The notes: generated from the sequence alone by a model not told the origin. 64,000 bases of DNA from Sphingomonas bisphenolicum (GCF_024349785.1 NZ_AP018817.1:2821501-2885500); one strand, 5' to 3'; positions 8,740 to 18,633 are shown, counted from the first letter of the stretch. A program made the numbers and translations.

Positions 8740-9182
8740 CAGTGAGCGCCCTCCAGCAATAGCTCGCCTTCCTCTTCGCCATCCCAATAATGCGCGCGCT
8801 CGCCAATCACCTGGATCAGGACGAGGCCAGGCGTCTGCGGACCCTGCGGCCACCACCGTTCCAGGCCTTTCGTCCAATGCGCTTCAAACTGGTCCTTGTC
8901 GCGGATGAGCATGGCTGTCCCTTCCACCGCCAGAAAGAAGGGGCGTTGTCCCAACAAGCCTGATTTGCCCTGATAGCTTAGATTTACTGCCGGATCGGCC
9001 TTGATATCCGACACCATGAGCGTGGTCTCTTCCGTGAAAAACCAGGCGCTACCGTCATAATCGACCTCACGATTATTGCTCATCGGACGCGATCCGATCG
9101 CGCCGTCGCCCGTATGGGTGGCAAGCATCGCGAAATCGATCTCCTTCATCTTGCGCGACAGATCTTCAAGCGACATGGACAT
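8739..9182 (-). CDS. Pyridoxamine 5'-phosphate oxidase-related protein (general stress protein 26-like)
   Basis: The 147-residue product fits the split-barrel flavin-binding family (FAMLATHTGDGAIGSRPMS, AWFFTEETTLMVSDIKADP, VNLSYQG). Proteins of this subfamily bind FMN, F420-like or no cofactor and are often stress-induced; enzymatic activity cannot be inferred. The start at 9182 has GGAGGAGA upstream. It forms a two-gene operon with the small membrane protein downstream. Confidence 0.8.
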   Translation of the reverse strand: MSMSLEDLSRKMKEIDFAMLATHTGDGAIGSRPMSNNREVDYDGSAWFFTEETTLMVSDIKADPAVNLSYQGKSGLLGQRPFFLAVEGTAMLIRDKDQFEAHWTKGLERWWPQGPQTPGLVLIQVIGERAHYWDGEEEGELLLEGAH

Positions 9183-9282
9183 GGCCGTCTCCTCCTATTG
9201 TTGCGGCATTAACGCACGAGCAGGAACAACGGGCCACCCCACAGTGAAACATAGCTATAAGACCATATCCGCTTGGAGACGA

Positions 9283-10080
9283 TTATCCTTGTGCGAGCTT
9301 TCGCGCCTGCGATGGTAGTTGTGCCTCTGCTTGGGCGTCTGGCAATGACGGCCGGCGACCGCCCCGGACCATCTCCTCGATCCAGGTAAGCAGCAATTGG
9401 TTGTAGGCGCGCCTCCCACCTTCATCCCGCAGCGAATGATCAGCGCCTTTTAGAATACGATAGCTCAGCGAATTGCTGTTGTGAAATGCCGACATATAAG
9501 AGCTGATGGTCGCATGCGGCACATAATCGTCATGTTCCGATTCAACGATCAGAACATCGCCAGCAAAGCGCTCGCAGGCGGCCAAAGCCTTGTCTTCCCG
9601 GCCCGTTCGAAAGCGCGCCCGATAGGCATTGATAAGATCGCGGTCGAGCTTCGCCTTGGGCACATCCCAATGTTCGTCCGGATAGAGGGCAGGAACGCGA
9701 AGCGCCAACCAGTTGACCGGGCGAGCCGCAGTCAGCAATGCCGCGAGATAGCCACCATAGCTGGTGCCAACGACCGCAATCGCCGATGGATCGACTTGGT
9801 CTTGTCCAACGAGATAATCATAGGCCGCCGTCACATCTGCAAGACCGTGCGACCGTGTCACGACATTGCGCTCTTCGGCATGTTTGGCATGGCCTCGCAG
9901 ATCGAAGGTGAAGCAGATGCAGCCCAATTGGGCGATCTCTGCGGCTCTCACCATGTCCTGTTCGCGCGAGCCGCCCCATCCGTGAATGAAGAGAATGCTA
10001 GGGACCAGCTTGTCGGGCGACAACAAGGTTGCTTCCAGGCTCTCGCCCTCGACGTCAAAGGATAGCCGACTGCCTGTCAT
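9283..10080 (-). CDS. Alpha/beta hydrolase (dienelactone hydrolase/peptidase S9-like)
   Basis: The 265-residue protein has the alpha/beta hydrolase signature: oxyanion region HGWGGSREQD, nucleophile elbow GTSYGG (~residue 108), acid in ESEHDDYVP and His in GADHSLRDEGG. No signal peptide, so probably cytosolic. The start overlaps the stop of the DUF3182 gene upstream by 4 bases (ATGA), indicating a co-translated pair. The substrate is unknown; the pairing with DUF3182 is the best clue. Confidence 0.8.
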   Translation of the reverse strand: MTGSRLSFDVEGESLEATLLSPDKLVPSILFIHGWGGSREQDMVRAAEIAQLGCICFTFDLRGHAKHAEERNVVTRSHGLADVTAAYDYLVGQDQVDPSAIAVVGTSYGGYLAALLTAARPVNWLALRVPALYPDEHWDVPKAKLDRDLINAYRARFRTGREDKALAACERFAGDVLIVESEHDDYVPHATISSYMSAFHNSNSLSYRILKGADHSLRDEGGRRAYNQLLLTWIEEMVRGGRRPSLPDAQAEAQLPSQARKLAQG

Positions 10081-11195
10081 TCCAGCTCCATCGCATATTT
10101 TGTCATCGGTCCTGCCACGGGGTCGACACCGCTATAGTAGATAATGCTGCCGTCCGGAGCGGCATCGACCTCGCCATAAATCTCCATCGTCATGCATGTC
10201 ACAGCCGAGCGGCCGGGATCACGCGCCAGGGCTTCGAACGCCGCGATCTCCGCGCCGCTTGCGCCCCCGGCACGCCAACTCTGCTCGAGCACCCCGATGC
10301 GACGTTCCCCGTAGGAGTTGACGCCTGCGGCGACATCGTAATTGCGGCGAGACGCCAGCAAATCCGGATAGAATCGTGAGACGATAGCGTCATAGGCGAT
10401 CGCTTTATCGATTCCCTGCTGCAATTCCTCCGCCAGACCCAGGCTCGCAACCTGCTCCAAACCGCCCCTCACGACATGAAGGGTCGAGCCTCCATAGACA
10501 GTCGCGCCGCTGTTGTTCGTGGTGAGCCGCTGCGTGCCCCAATAGGAAATCGCCTCGCTAAAAAGGCGCGTCGTACCGACGCTGTAGGTGACAACGTCAT
10601 CAAGATTCTCCTCGATCACCACGCCATGCTTCGAAATGGCAGCCTGGTCGATCTGGGCCATCGCTTCGTCCAGTTCCTTGACCGACGTCGCGACGAACTG
10701 GCCTAGTCCGGCAGTGGCCTCGACCTCCTTCAGGCGGATCGCCGTATGCCCGAGCATATCAACAGCGGCAGCGCGGACCGCATCGAGAGTGAAGGCCGAC
10801 CAGCCCGCAAGAACGTGAGGAGCAAGAGCCGAGCCCAGTCCAGCGCGCCATCCGGCCGGGATTGCGGGGGCGTCCCCGAAGGCCGGATGCGTTATGACCT
10901 TGCTCCCGACAAAGGGAAGCGGCACGACGCCACCGTAGATCTGGCTCTCAGTCTGGATGCCCAGTTTTCTTGCCGTCGAGAGATCGATCGTGCCGGTCGG
11001 AATGAAAAGTGTGTCCGGCTGGCCGCTTGAAAGCTGTTGGTCACCCGACATGTCATGATCGACAAATCTCGCATCGCCGAGCCGGGCAATCCTGCGGGCA
11101 AGTTCGCTCCGTGAGGCTTTGTCATGTTCATTGTTCAGTGCACTGGACTGGGTGGGATGGATCTTCACAAAATAGGTCTGATGCGAGCGAGCCAT
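10077..11195 (-). CDS. DUF3182 family protein (ATP-grasp-like)
   Basis: The 372-residue product matches DUF3182, a proteobacterial family with an ATP-grasp-like central region. Visible landmarks are LRIAR-type opening helices, VATSVKELDEAM followed by HGVVIEENLDDVVTYSVG, and YGGSTLHVVRGG. It may ligate or activate a small molecule, but no reaction is known. Its stop overlaps the start of the following hydrolase by 4 bases; the two are probably one functional unit of synthesis or modification plus hydrolysis. Confidence 0.72.
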   Translation of the reverse strand: MARSHQTYFVKIHPTQSSALNNEHDKASRSELARRIARLGDARFVDHDMSGDQQLSSGQPDTLFIPTGTIDLSTARKLGIQTESQIYGGVVPLPFVGSKVITHPAFGDAPAIPAGWRAGLGSALAPHVLAGWSAFTLDAVRAAAVDMLGHTAIRLKEVEATAGLGQFVATSVKELDEAMAQIDQAAISKHGVVIEENLDDVVTYSVGTTRLFSEAISYWGTQRLTTNNSGATVYGGSTLHVVRGGLEQVASLGLAEELQQGIDKAIAYDAIVSRFYPDLLASRRNYDVAAGVNSYGERRIGVLEQSWRAGGASGAEIAAFEALARDPGRSAVTCMTMEIYGEVDAAPDGSIIYYSGVDPVAGPMTKYAMELE

Positions 11196-11318
11196 TGGGC
11201 CTCACGGATTTTGGAGGAACTGCCGAGCGCAGTCTTCCAACAACCCCATGCTCGGACGTTATATCCCTGACCTTGGAAACTAGGCTTCCCTGATCTGCGA
11301 CTCCAGATCAGGACAGGG

Positions 11319-11528
11319 TCAGGGCTTTTTCTGGAATGTGCGCCACCAGGGCATTTCGCCACTCAAATGCCATTGAGTGCCGGCAAAATGATCCATGATC
11401 TCACACATATGATCTGCGCAGGCTCGGATCAGGATCCAGCCTGGATCGCTTTTATCCTGCGCGGCAAGATCGCGGAGAAGCGAAATTTCCTCCGCCATAA
11501 GCGTCAGCGCTTCGACATCATCGCGCAT
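11319..11528 (-). CDS. Small protein of unknown function (69 aa)
   Basis: An acidic, helical frame (EALTLMAEEISLLRDLA) that ends with a Trp-rich tail. It has no recognised domain or membrane segment. The codon pattern is GC-rich and consistent with coding, but the ribosome-binding site is weak. It is separate from its neighbours. Confidence 0.45.
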   Translation of the reverse strand: MRDDVEALTLMAEEISLLRDLAAQDKSDPGWILIRACADHMCEIMDHFAGTQWHLSGEMPWWRTFQKKP

Positions 11529-11669
11529 GCGTGATTCCCGGCTAATATGTTCCTCTCATACTGGTGAACTCAACGGAGCAGAGAAATATCCTTGATCGGG
11601 CTGCATGCCCGCGCTCGCAAAGGGGATCATTTGGCCAGCCCATCCATTTCTTCGCAAAGGAGAAAAGCG

Positions 11670-12437
11670 GTGAAGCAGATGCATTGGCCGAGGAAACTGA
11701 CGGTCGTTCGGCATGGTCAGAGCGCAGGCAACGTCGCGCGGGATGCAGCCATGCAGGCCAATGTCGATCGCATAGATTTGTCCGAGCGAGATGCTGACGT
11801 GCCCCTGAGCGACCTGGGCCGCGACCAGGCCGGAGCGCTTGGACGTTGGTATGCCGGCGAGGCACCGCATGAGCGTCCAGATGTTCTCCTTGCATCTCCC
11901 TATCGCCGCGCCTGCGAGACCGCCGATCTATTCCGTCAGGCCGGAGGTTGCGCAGGCGATGTGCCCATCTGCTTTGACGAGAGGCTGCGGGAAAAGGAAT
12001 TCGGCATCCTCGATGGGCTGACATCTATGGGGATAAGCAGCATCGAGCCGCAGCAAGCAGAATTTCGCATGCTGCTAGGCAAATTCTATCATCGCCCTCC
12101 AGGGGGCGAAAGCTGGTGCGATGTCATTCTGCGACTGCGCTCCGTCATGGATACGATCGCGCTGCATCATGCGGACCGGCATGTGATGATCTTCACCCAT
12201 CAGGTGGTTGTGCTGTGCTTGCGGTACATCATCGAAGGCATGACCGAGGCTGAGATATTGGAAGTCGACCGTGAAGGCGATGTCGCCAACTGCGCCATCA
12301 CTGAATATGCATTCGACGCTGACAAGGCCAAGGGTGGAGGGCTAATTCTTAGTCGATATAATGTGACGGCCCCGGTCGCGCAGGACGACACGCCCGTGAC
12401 CCGCGCGCCCGATGCCATAGCCGGTGCACGCGGATGA
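11670..12437 (+). CDS. Histidine phosphatase / phosphoglycerate mutase family protein
   Basis: Read from the GTG at 11670, with GGAG seven bases upstream, the product is 255 residues. The VVRHGQS catalytic His motif is at residues ~14-20, LSDLGRDQA follows, and the second His is in MIFTHQVVV. The EKEFGILDG segment is typical of the branch that acts on phosphorylated small molecules. A distal extension of ~30 residues is disordered. The stop overlaps the start of the NAD(P)HX dehydratase gene by 4 bases. Confidence 0.8.
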   Translation: MKQMHWPRKLTVVRHGQSAGNVARDAAMQANVDRIDLSERDADVPLSDLGRDQAGALGRWYAGEAPHERPDVLLASPYRRACETADLFRQAGGCAGDVPICFDERLREKEFGILDGLTSMGISSIEPQQAEFRMLLGKFYHRPPGGESWCDVILRLRSVMDTIALHHADRHVMIFTHQVVVLCLRYIIEGMTEAEILEVDREGDVANCAITEYAFDADKAKGGGLILSRYNVTAPVAQDDTPVTRAPDAIAGARG

Positions 12438-13351
12438 GTTGCCACCAACTCGACGAGGCGTGGCTGAAGCGACATCCGCTGCCGGCGATCGCGCAAGGCG
12501 CCGACAAGAACAGTCGCGGTCGCGTCCTGGTGGTTGGAGGTGCCGAATTTGTGCCCGGTGCGCTTCGCCTTACCGGTGAAGCCGCGCTACGCGCAGGTGC
12601 TGGAAAGCTGCAGATGGCGACCGTGCGGTCTTCGGCGCTGTCGTTGGGCGTGCTCCTCCCGGAGGCAGCCATGATTGCCCTGCCCGCCGATGAAGACGGA
12701 GAAATCGCCCCTGCGGCAGCGGAAATATTGAAGGATCGGATCACGGCCTGCGATACGCTTGTTCTGGGACCAGGCATGAGCACGGGCAAAGGTGCGCGGG
12801 CTTTTATTGCCAATCTCCTCGATAGCCTCGATTTTCCTGGCAGTCTCATTCTCGACGCTGCGGCTCTGGTTTCACTGCATGACTTCGACCCATCACGGTG
12901 GCGAGTAAGCAAGGATGTGATTTTCACGCCTCACCATGGAGAGATGGCGGCGCTGAGCGGCCTGCCAATCGAAGAGGTCGATGCGAAGCCAGCAGCGATA
13001 GCCGCCGAAATGGCAGCGCGATGGAGCGCGGTCATCCTCCTCAAGGGAGACATCAGCTATCTGGCCAAACCTGACGGCCAATGTCTCGTTTATGAGGGGG
13101 GCTGCGTCGGGCTTGGCACGGGAGGCTCCGGCGATGTGCTGGCTGGCCTCATAGGAGGTCTCGCTTCTCGAGGTGCGACTGCACTTCAGTCGGCCGCCTG
13201 GGGCGCCTGGATCCATGGAAAGGCCGGCAACATCCTTGCCCAAACAATCGGCGAGGTAGGCTTTCTGGCACGCGAGCTGTTACCGCTCATTCCGACTCTC
13301 ATCGAGCAGACTTTGCGAGCTCCGGGCCCTGCTGAGGATATTCTACCCTAG
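12434..13351 (+). CDS. nnrD: ADP/ATP-dependent (S)-NAD(P)H-hydrate dehydratase
   Basis: The 305-residue product is the C-terminal (YjeF_C/CARKD) domain alone. It repairs hydrated NADH and NADPH with ATP or ADP. Clear motifs are GRVLVVGGAEFVPGAL near the start, LVLGPGMS, TPHHGEMAAL and the ribokinase-like GTGGSGDVLAGLIGG with the catalytic Asp. The epimerase (NnrE) domain is absent here and should be encoded elsewhere. It is coupled by 4-base overlap to the histidine phosphatase upstream. Confidence 0.88.
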   Translation: MSCHQLDEAWLKRHPLPAIAQGADKNSRGRVLVVGGAEFVPGALRLTGEAALRAGAGKLQMATVRSSALSLGVLLPEAAMIALPADEDGEIAPAAAEILKDRITACDTLVLGPGMSTGKGARAFIANLLDSLDFPGSLILDAAALVSLHDFDPSRWRVSKDVIFTPHHGEMAALSGLPIEEVDAKPAAIAAEMAARWSAVILLKGDISYLAKPDGQCLVYEGGCVGLGTGGSGDVLAGLIGGLASRGATALQSAAWGAWIHGKAGNILAQTIGEVGFLARELLPLIPTLIEQTLRAPGPAEDILP

Positions 13352-13384
13352 CTGTCGTTCATTGTTGCCTGCGGGAGCTATCGA

Positions 13385-13749
13385 TCAGAAGATGCTGGGT
13401 ACATCGATTTCCGTCATCTTTCCGACCGCAGGCGCACAGTGCCCTATCGGCCGGATCGAATGCTGGCGAATGAACGCAATAGGATCCACATCATGCTCCA
13501 GCAGAACACCGCATTTCGCGCCGTCCGCCCAGATGATTGATGCGCAGATTACGACTTCATCGACGCCGATCGTCACCGCCGTTCCGGCTGATGAAAAGTC
13601 GAATCCTTCCCATTGCGCGCCATAGATCGATATATTCTTGATTGTGACGAACTCGTACAAGCGGACCAATTGACTGTGCAGGGGAGGTTCGCGGGCTCGC
13701 GGGGGCTTAAGCGACGTTCAGGCGTGTAGGCGAGTGCATCCGGCATCAT
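13385..13749 (-). pseudogene. PilZ-domain protein interrupted by a one-base frameshift
   Basis: The first part, from the ATG at 13749, reads AYTPERRLSPREPANLP, the RxxxR element that binds cyclic di-GMP in PilZ domains. The second part, in a different frame, reads VRLYEFVTIKNISIYGAQWE, then IIWADGAKCGVLLEHDVD, the conserved (D/N)xSxxG and following strands. One C is missing in the C run at 13681-13684, which otherwise would join ANLP to LHSQLVRL. Restoring it gives a single ~120-residue PilZ protein. Either the gene is dead or the assembly has an error there. Confidence 0.6.
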
Positions 13750-14014
13750 GTTTGTCTGGCGGAGCACTTATCGAATTCCGGAGCCTCGCCAATTTCCAGC
13801 GTAAGCGCACTGCGTATAGGTGCGAACCCGAATGCCCATAGGGCAGCGTGTTCGCCTGATTGGCGTGCTCGCGCCGCAAACTTTGCCTTGAGGAGGGCAG
13901 ATGGCCGCTTTCTCGGGCTTGATACTCTAATGCCGACATTCTCGAGCGTCCCAAAACGCGCGGAATTACCTGATCGCGATGGCACTATTAACACACTCCC
14001 GGATTCTGCCGGCC

Positions 14015-14788
14015 TCAGTCGGAGATTTCTACCCAAGCTGGCGCATGGTCACTGCTCTTTTCCCAACCGCGTACATGGGTGTCGACCTGCGCATCGACTA
14101 ACCGCTCTGAAAGCACCGGGCTGAGCAGAAGATGATCGATCCGCAGGCCATCGTTGCGCTCAAATGCTCCCCGCCAATATTTCCAGAAGGTGTAGATCGT
14201 CTCGTCAGAATGGATAGTCCGCAGCGCGTCGGTCCAACCCTGATCGAGAAGCCGAAAGTAAGCCGATCGCACCTCCGGCGCGAATAATGCATCATTGAGC
14301 CAGCGCTCCGGGCGCCGCACGTCACGCTCTGTCGGCATCACGTTGAAATCGCCAACGATCATGACCGGAAGCCCGGTTTGGATCAGCCCTGCCGCATGGT
14401 CGATCAGCCGCTCAAACCACCGCATTTTATAATCGAATTTCGGCCCTGGCCGGGGATTGCCATTGGGCAGATACAGGCCACCAATCAGGATGCCATTGAC
14501 CGCCGCCTCCAGATATCGGCTCTGGCTGTCGTCCGGATCGCCGGGGAGGCCACGACGGGTTTCATGGATTTCGCCAACGCGGCTCAGAATGGCGACCCCG
14601 TTCCAGCTTGTCTGCCCATGCCAGATCGCGTCATAGCCAAGCTCGCGGATGGCGCTTAGGGGGAATTTCTCATCCGGCGCCTTCAACTCCTGCAACACCG
14701 CGATGTCAGGCCGGTCCTCCGCCAACCAGCGCAACAGCACGGCCAAGCGACCGTTGATCCCGTTCACATTGTAGGTCGCGATCTTCAC
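14015..14788 (-). CDS. xthA: Exodeoxyribonuclease III (AP endonuclease)
   Basis: The 257-residue product is a full-length ExoIII. It has the ATYNVNGI start, the metal-binding Glu in LQELKAP (~residue 38), GDFNVMPTERD with catalytic Asp/Asn, and the terminal SDHAPAWVEI box. It cleaves at abasic sites and trims 3' ends. The start overlaps the ligD stop by 4 bases, so it is co-translated with the end-joining ligase. Confidence 0.93.
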   Translation of the reverse strand: MKIATYNVNGINGRLAVLLRWLAEDRPDIAVLQELKAPDEKFPLSAIRELGYDAIWHGQTSWNGVAILSRVGEIHETRRGLPGDPDDSQSRYLEAAVNGILIGGLYLPNGNPRPGPKFDYKMRWFERLIDHAAGLIQTGLPVMIVGDFNVMPTERDVRRPERWLNDALFAPEVRSAYFRLLDQGWTDALRTIHSDETIYTFWKYWRGAFERNDGLRIDHLLLSPVLSERLVDAQVDTHVRGWEKSSDHAPAWVEISD

Positions 14789-17280
14789 AGGTCAGGCAGG
14801 ACCTGATCGGCCCGACCCCAATGCGCCAGATTTTTGGATCGGGCGCGCTTCACCATCTCCGCAGCGTCGCCGATGTGCCAGTGTGCAGGCGTGTCGAGGT
14901 CTTTGAGCTCGTCCCATGTAAGCGGCACAGCGATTGGCGCAAACGGCCGCGAGCGGGCGCTATACGGCATGACCGCCGTCGCGCCGCGCTGGTTGCGCAA
15001 ATAATCGATGAAAATCCGGCCCGTGCGTTTGGCTTTGGCGAGTGCCGCCGTAAAGCGCTCGGGCTCTGCCTGCGCCAACGCCGTGGCAAAGCGGTGCGCG
15101 AAATCCTTCACCTGCGGCCACTCCGCTGTGGGGGTCAATGGCGCGATGACATGCACCCCCTTCCCTCCCGTCACCATCGGGAATGTCGCCAGCCCCATTT
15201 GGCCAAGTACATCCTGAAGATGGAAGGCGGCCGAGACCACATCCTTGAACTTCAGGCTTTCATCGGGATCGAGGTCGAAGACGAGGCGGTCGGCTTTCTC
15301 GACATCCTCGATCCGCGCACCCCAGCCGTGAAATTCGATGGTTCCCATCTGAACGCAGGTCAGAAGGCCAGCCGGCATATCGACGAAAAGATAGGATTCC
15401 TCATGGCCGTCCTTCTCCAGGATCGCGACCTGTTTGACGTCGTCCCCGAAGCTGCCGGCGTCATGCTTCTGGAAGAAGCATTTCTTGTCCCGGCCCTGTG
15501 GACAGCGGACCAGACTGATTGGCCGACTTCCGGTCCAGGGCAGCATGATTTCGGCGACGGCCTCATAATAATCGGCAAGTTCGCCCTTGGTCAGCTTACC
15601 CTCAGGAAATATCACCCGATCGCGGTTGCTGACCTTGATCCCGCTGCCCTTCTTCGGTGCGGCCGCCACCGCAACCGGCGCCTCAACTTCGAGCACGACG
15701 GCTTCCGGTTTCTTGTCTTCCCGGAGCCCCAGATAGCTGGAATGGCGGAGCACTCCCTCGTCTGTGAATTCCATAAAGGCGATCTCCGCGACCAGCCTGG
15801 GCTTTACCCAGTGCGCGCCGCGCACGGCTGCGCGCGGGGCCTCCACCGTTGGAGATGTCTGCTCGAGCGGCGCCATGATCTCCATCAGCCGCTCCATCTC
15901 GTCGCCCGTGAACCCCGTGCCGACCTTGCCTGCATAGCGCAGCCTGCCATGCTCGTTGACACCCAGCAGCAGCGATCGAAAGCCGCGCTGCTTGTCCGAC
16001 GGAAGCCAACCGACGATCACGAATTCCTGGCGGCGGATGCACTTGGTCTTGACCCAGCTTCCCGAACGGGAGCCGGAATAGCGGGCATCGGCACGCTTGG
16101 AGATAACGCCCTCAAGCCCCGCGCCGCAGAAGCTGTCGAACAATTGCTCGCCGCGTCCGACGATATGGTCGGAGTAGCGCAGATGGCCAGCGCCCTTACC
16201 GATCAGGGCCGAAAGCAGCTCCTTGCGTTCAACCAGCGGCCGCTGGGTCAGATCCTCCCCGTTAAGCTCAAGGAGGTCGAACGCGAAATAATCGATCTTA
16301 CCGGGGTCATCCTTAAGAGCCGCCTGCAACGCCTGAAAGCTGGTGCGGCCATCGGGCAGGACAATGACGGCCTCGCCATCGATCAGCGCGCTTTCCACGT
16401 CGAGTGCGACAGCGTCAGCGATCAGCCTGGAAAACCGGTCAGACCAGTCGAGGCCGGAGCGGGTATAGGCCCTGCCCTCGCCGCCGCCGATCGCCAGCAA
16501 TGTGCGATATCCGTCATATTTCAGCTCATGCAGCCAAGCATTGCCGGTCGGCACATGATCGACGAGCGCCGCCAGCTGGACAGGCTGAAACGCTGGGGGT
16601 TTTCCAGCAGCAGATTTTGTCTTTCTCGCCGGCTTGCGCGTCTCGGCGGGCTGCCCCGTTGTGGTCGCTTTACGCATCGGAACAGACTTGCCAGCGGCAA
16701 TCTCCTCCATCGTCCGCCCGCTGTCGACGCTGGTGAGATGCGTGCCGATCAGATCGTCAGAGCCGCCTGCAAAACCGTCGTTGACCTTGCGCAAGATCCA
16801 GTTCTCGCCCTTTTCCTTGCCACGCGGTTTCAGACGGAAGAGGATCCATTCTCCCTGCATCCGGCGTCCGTGCAGGATGAAGTGAAGGTGGCCCTCGGGT
16901 AACGTCTCGCGAGGATCCTTGCCCGGGATCGATTCCCATGTGCCATTGTCCCAGACCATGACAGTGCCGCCACCATATTGCCCTTTGGGAATGGTGCCTT
17001 CGAACCGGGCATAATCGAGCGGATGATCCTCGGTCCGCACCGCAAGGCGCTTGTCATCGGGATTGACGCTGGGTCCTCGTGTCACTGCCCAGCTGACAAG
17101 AACGCCGTCCAGCTCGATCCGAAAATCATAATGGAGCCGGCTTGCCGCATGCTTCTGGACGACAAAGCCATTGCCTGATGCAGGATGGCTTGCGCCGGAC
17201 GGTTCGGCGGTCAGGGCAAAGTCCCGCTTCGCGCGATAGGTCGCGAGACTGTCTTCCTTCGCTTTGGTTTGCGCTTTGGC
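14785..17280 (-). CDS. ligD: Multifunctional non-homologous end-joining protein LigD
   Basis: The 831-residue product has the PE-LIG-POL order. An N-terminal 3'-phosphoesterase holds FVVQKHAASRLHYDFRIEL and the VWDNGTWE strand. An ATP-dependent DNA ligase follows with HELKYDGYRTL (nucleotidyl Lys), IDGEAVI and VKTKCIRRQEFVIVG. The C-terminal polymerase/primase contains YYEAVAEIMLPW, GWGARI, LVFDLDPDE and IDYLRNQRGATAV. It fills, trims and seals double-strand breaks brought together by Ku, encoded nearby. Start chosen at the ATG at 17280 (MAKAQTK). A 693-codon open frame runs antisense through it and is an artefact of GC-rich codon use. Confidence 0.95.
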   Translation of the reverse strand, partial: AKAQTKAKEDSLATYRAKRDFALTAEPSGASHPASGNGFVVQKHAASRLHYDFRIELDGVLVSWAVTRGPSVNPDDKRLAVRTEDHPLDYARFEGTIPKGQYGGGTVMVWDNGTWESIPGKDPRETLPEGHLHFILHGRRMQGEWILFRLKPRGKEKGENWILRKVNDGFAGGSDDLIGTHLTSVDSGRTMEEIAAGKSVPMRKATTTGQPAETRKPARKTKSAAGKPPAFQPVQLAALVDHVPTGNAWLHELKYDGYRTLLAIGGGEGRAYTRSGLDWSDRFSRLIADAVALDVESALIDGEAVIVLPDGRTSFQALQAALKDDPGKIDYFAFDLLELNGEDLTQRPLVERKELLSALIGKGAGHLRYSDHIVGRGEQLFDSFCGAGLEGVISKRADARYSGSRSGSWVKTKCIRRQEFVIVGWLPSDKQRGFRSLLLGVNEHGRLRYAGKVGTGFTGDEMERLMEIMAPLEQTSPTVEAPRAAVRGAHWVKPRLVAEIAFMEFTDEGVLRHSSYLGLREDKKPEAVVLEVEAPVAVAAAPKKGSGIKVSNRDRVIFPEGKLTKGELADYYEAVAEIMLPWTGSRPISLVRCPQGRDKKCFFQKHDAGSFGDDVKQVAILEKDGHEESYLFVDMPAGLLTCVQMGTIEFHGWGARIEDVEKADRLVFDLDPDESLKFKDVVSAAFHLQDVLGQMGLATFPMVTGGKGVHVIAPLTPTAEWPQVKDFAHRFATALAQAEPERFTAALAKAKRTGRIFIDYLRNQRGATAVMPYSARSRPFAPIAVPLTWDELKDLDTPAHWHIGDAAEMVKRARSKNLAHWGRADQVLPDL

Positions 17281-17368
17281 CATGATGCGGGATCCGGTCG
17301 CTTTCCCGTTCAATCCTCAGTGGGATGACTCGTTCCCCGTGGCAGCGACGGGATCACAGCCGGACTGC

Positions 17369-18301
17369 TCAGTCCGCCAAATCTATGTCGCGAGCGAAGC
17401 GATAGCTGGTCTGCTCGAACTTCAGTGCCCTAAAGAAACCATGTGCGTTGGCGATCTCGATGTCGCTCATCACTTCAAGGCGTTTGCAGCCCGCTTTGCG
17501 CAATGCTGTCGTCGCGGCCTCCAATAAGCCGGTCGCGACGCCGCGGCGGCGACGCCGTTCATCCACCAGCAGCAGAGTGATGCGACCAATGGCGCCATGC
17601 TGCACGGTGTGAAGGACAGCCCAGGCACAAAAACCGACAAGGTCGCCATATTCGGCCACCGCCATGCCGCCCTGGGCTTTGCGGGCAGCCTCAAGATGAC
17701 GCGCGATGGCCAACTCGTCGATATCGATATGGGCCAGCTGTGCGAGCAAGGGCGCCAGCGCGGCAGCATCCGCAGATTTGCCAGCCCATATGCGCAACTC
17801 TGGCTCGGGTGGCGCCGGTGCCGGAGGCGCTGATCGGGAGCGACGCGCTGAAGTCACCGGCTCGTCGACCTCTAAGTTCCTGGACGCAGTGCGCGAGGCC
17901 TGCACTGCGCGCCCAGACGCGGCCTTCTCGCGTACTGGATCTTGCTTTCCAGCCCTGGTCCGCGACGTGCGCCTGGCGCGCGGCCTGATCGCTGGCGGAG
18001 CATCTTCCTCCTCCTGATCCACCGATTCAGGCTTCTTTTTCGATGCGGGGCGCTCTGGAGTGCTGTCCGCAGAAGCCTTCCACGTGCTGGTAGCGCCTGC
18101 TCGCAGATAGTCCTCAATGTCTTCCGGCGAAGCCGTGAGTTCCTTTTCGCCGATTCCCAAAAGCGGCTTTCCCGCCATGTCGGTCAGGCCGAACTTCCCA
18201 TAGTCGCCGGTGCCTGGTTTGCGCCGCCTCGACTTTACCAGCTTCAGCCCACGATGATCGGCCATTGCCCGCAATTTATCGCCGAGACTGTCATCCGCCA
18301 T
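17369..18301 (-). CDS. GNAT-family acetyltransferase with disordered N-terminal half
   Basis: Of 310 residues, the first ~65 form a small domain (MADDSLGDKLRAMADHRGLK, YGKFGLTDMAGKPLLGIG). Residues ~70-165 are low-complexity and rich in Arg, Pro, Ala and Ser. The last ~140 are a GNAT fold with LLVDERRRRRGVATGLLEAA as the acetyl-CoA-binding V(x)RRRGxA loop. The position between LigD and Ku suggests a role near DNA, perhaps acetylating a repair or chromatin-like protein; that is inference. The substrate is unknown. Confidence 0.72.
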   Translation of the reverse strand: MADDSLGDKLRAMADHRGLKLVKSRRRKPGTGDYGKFGLTDMAGKPLLGIGEKELTASPEDIEDYLRAGATSTWKASADSTPERPASKKKPESVDQEEEDAPPAIRPRARRTSRTRAGKQDPVREKAASGRAVQASRTASRNLEVDEPVTSARRSRSAPPAPAPPEPELRIWAGKSADAAALAPLLAQLAHIDIDELAIARHLEAARKAQGGMAVAEYGDLVGFCAWAVLHTVQHGAIGRITLLLVDERRRRRGVATGLLEAATTALRKAGCKRLEVMSDIEIANAHGFFRALKFEQTSYRFARDIDLAD

Positions 18302-18372
18302 CTTGCAACACCTTCACGACATGCCGCACGTTCACCAGGCTCGAAGCGATTGGGTTCAATGGCTGGACCGGC

Positions 18373-18630
18373 TCAAGCCTTGCCCAGAGCCTCGTAGACG
18401 GACATCAGATGCCGCGCCGCAACTGCCCGGGCGCGCGGCGATCGAATTGTTTCCTCATTGGTCTCGTGCAGAATCGTCAGCATGTCGAGAACCTCCTGCC
18501 GCGCCATGCCAGTTTCAAGGAGATGCGTTCCCATGAGGGCAAGGAGATTTCCCCATAGCGTGATAGCGCCTTCAGCAAAGGCGCCAGCATCGTCATCATT
18601 GCCAGCGTCATAGGTGATTGCCTCTGCCAC
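18373..18630 (-). CDS. Small helical protein of unknown function (85 aa)
   Basis: A mostly helical, slightly acidic frame (WGNLLALMGTHLLETGMA, QEVLDMLTILHETNEETI). It lies immediately downstream of ku with a 3-base gap, hence probably in the same operon as Ku, the GNAT protein and LigD. No family is recognised. Coding is supported by its tight fit in the operon. Confidence 0.55.
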   Translation of the reverse strand: MAEAITYDAGNDDDAGAFAEGAITLWGNLLALMGTHLLETGMARQEVLDMLTILHETNEETIRSPRARAVAARHLMSVYEALGKA

Positions 18631-18633
18631 CCG

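Noticed and set aside
14821..16902. 693-codon open frame on the plus strand
   Set aside because: It is exactly antisense to ligD. Its composition (many Arg, His, Leu) has no family pattern, as expected from reverse reading of GC-rich codons.
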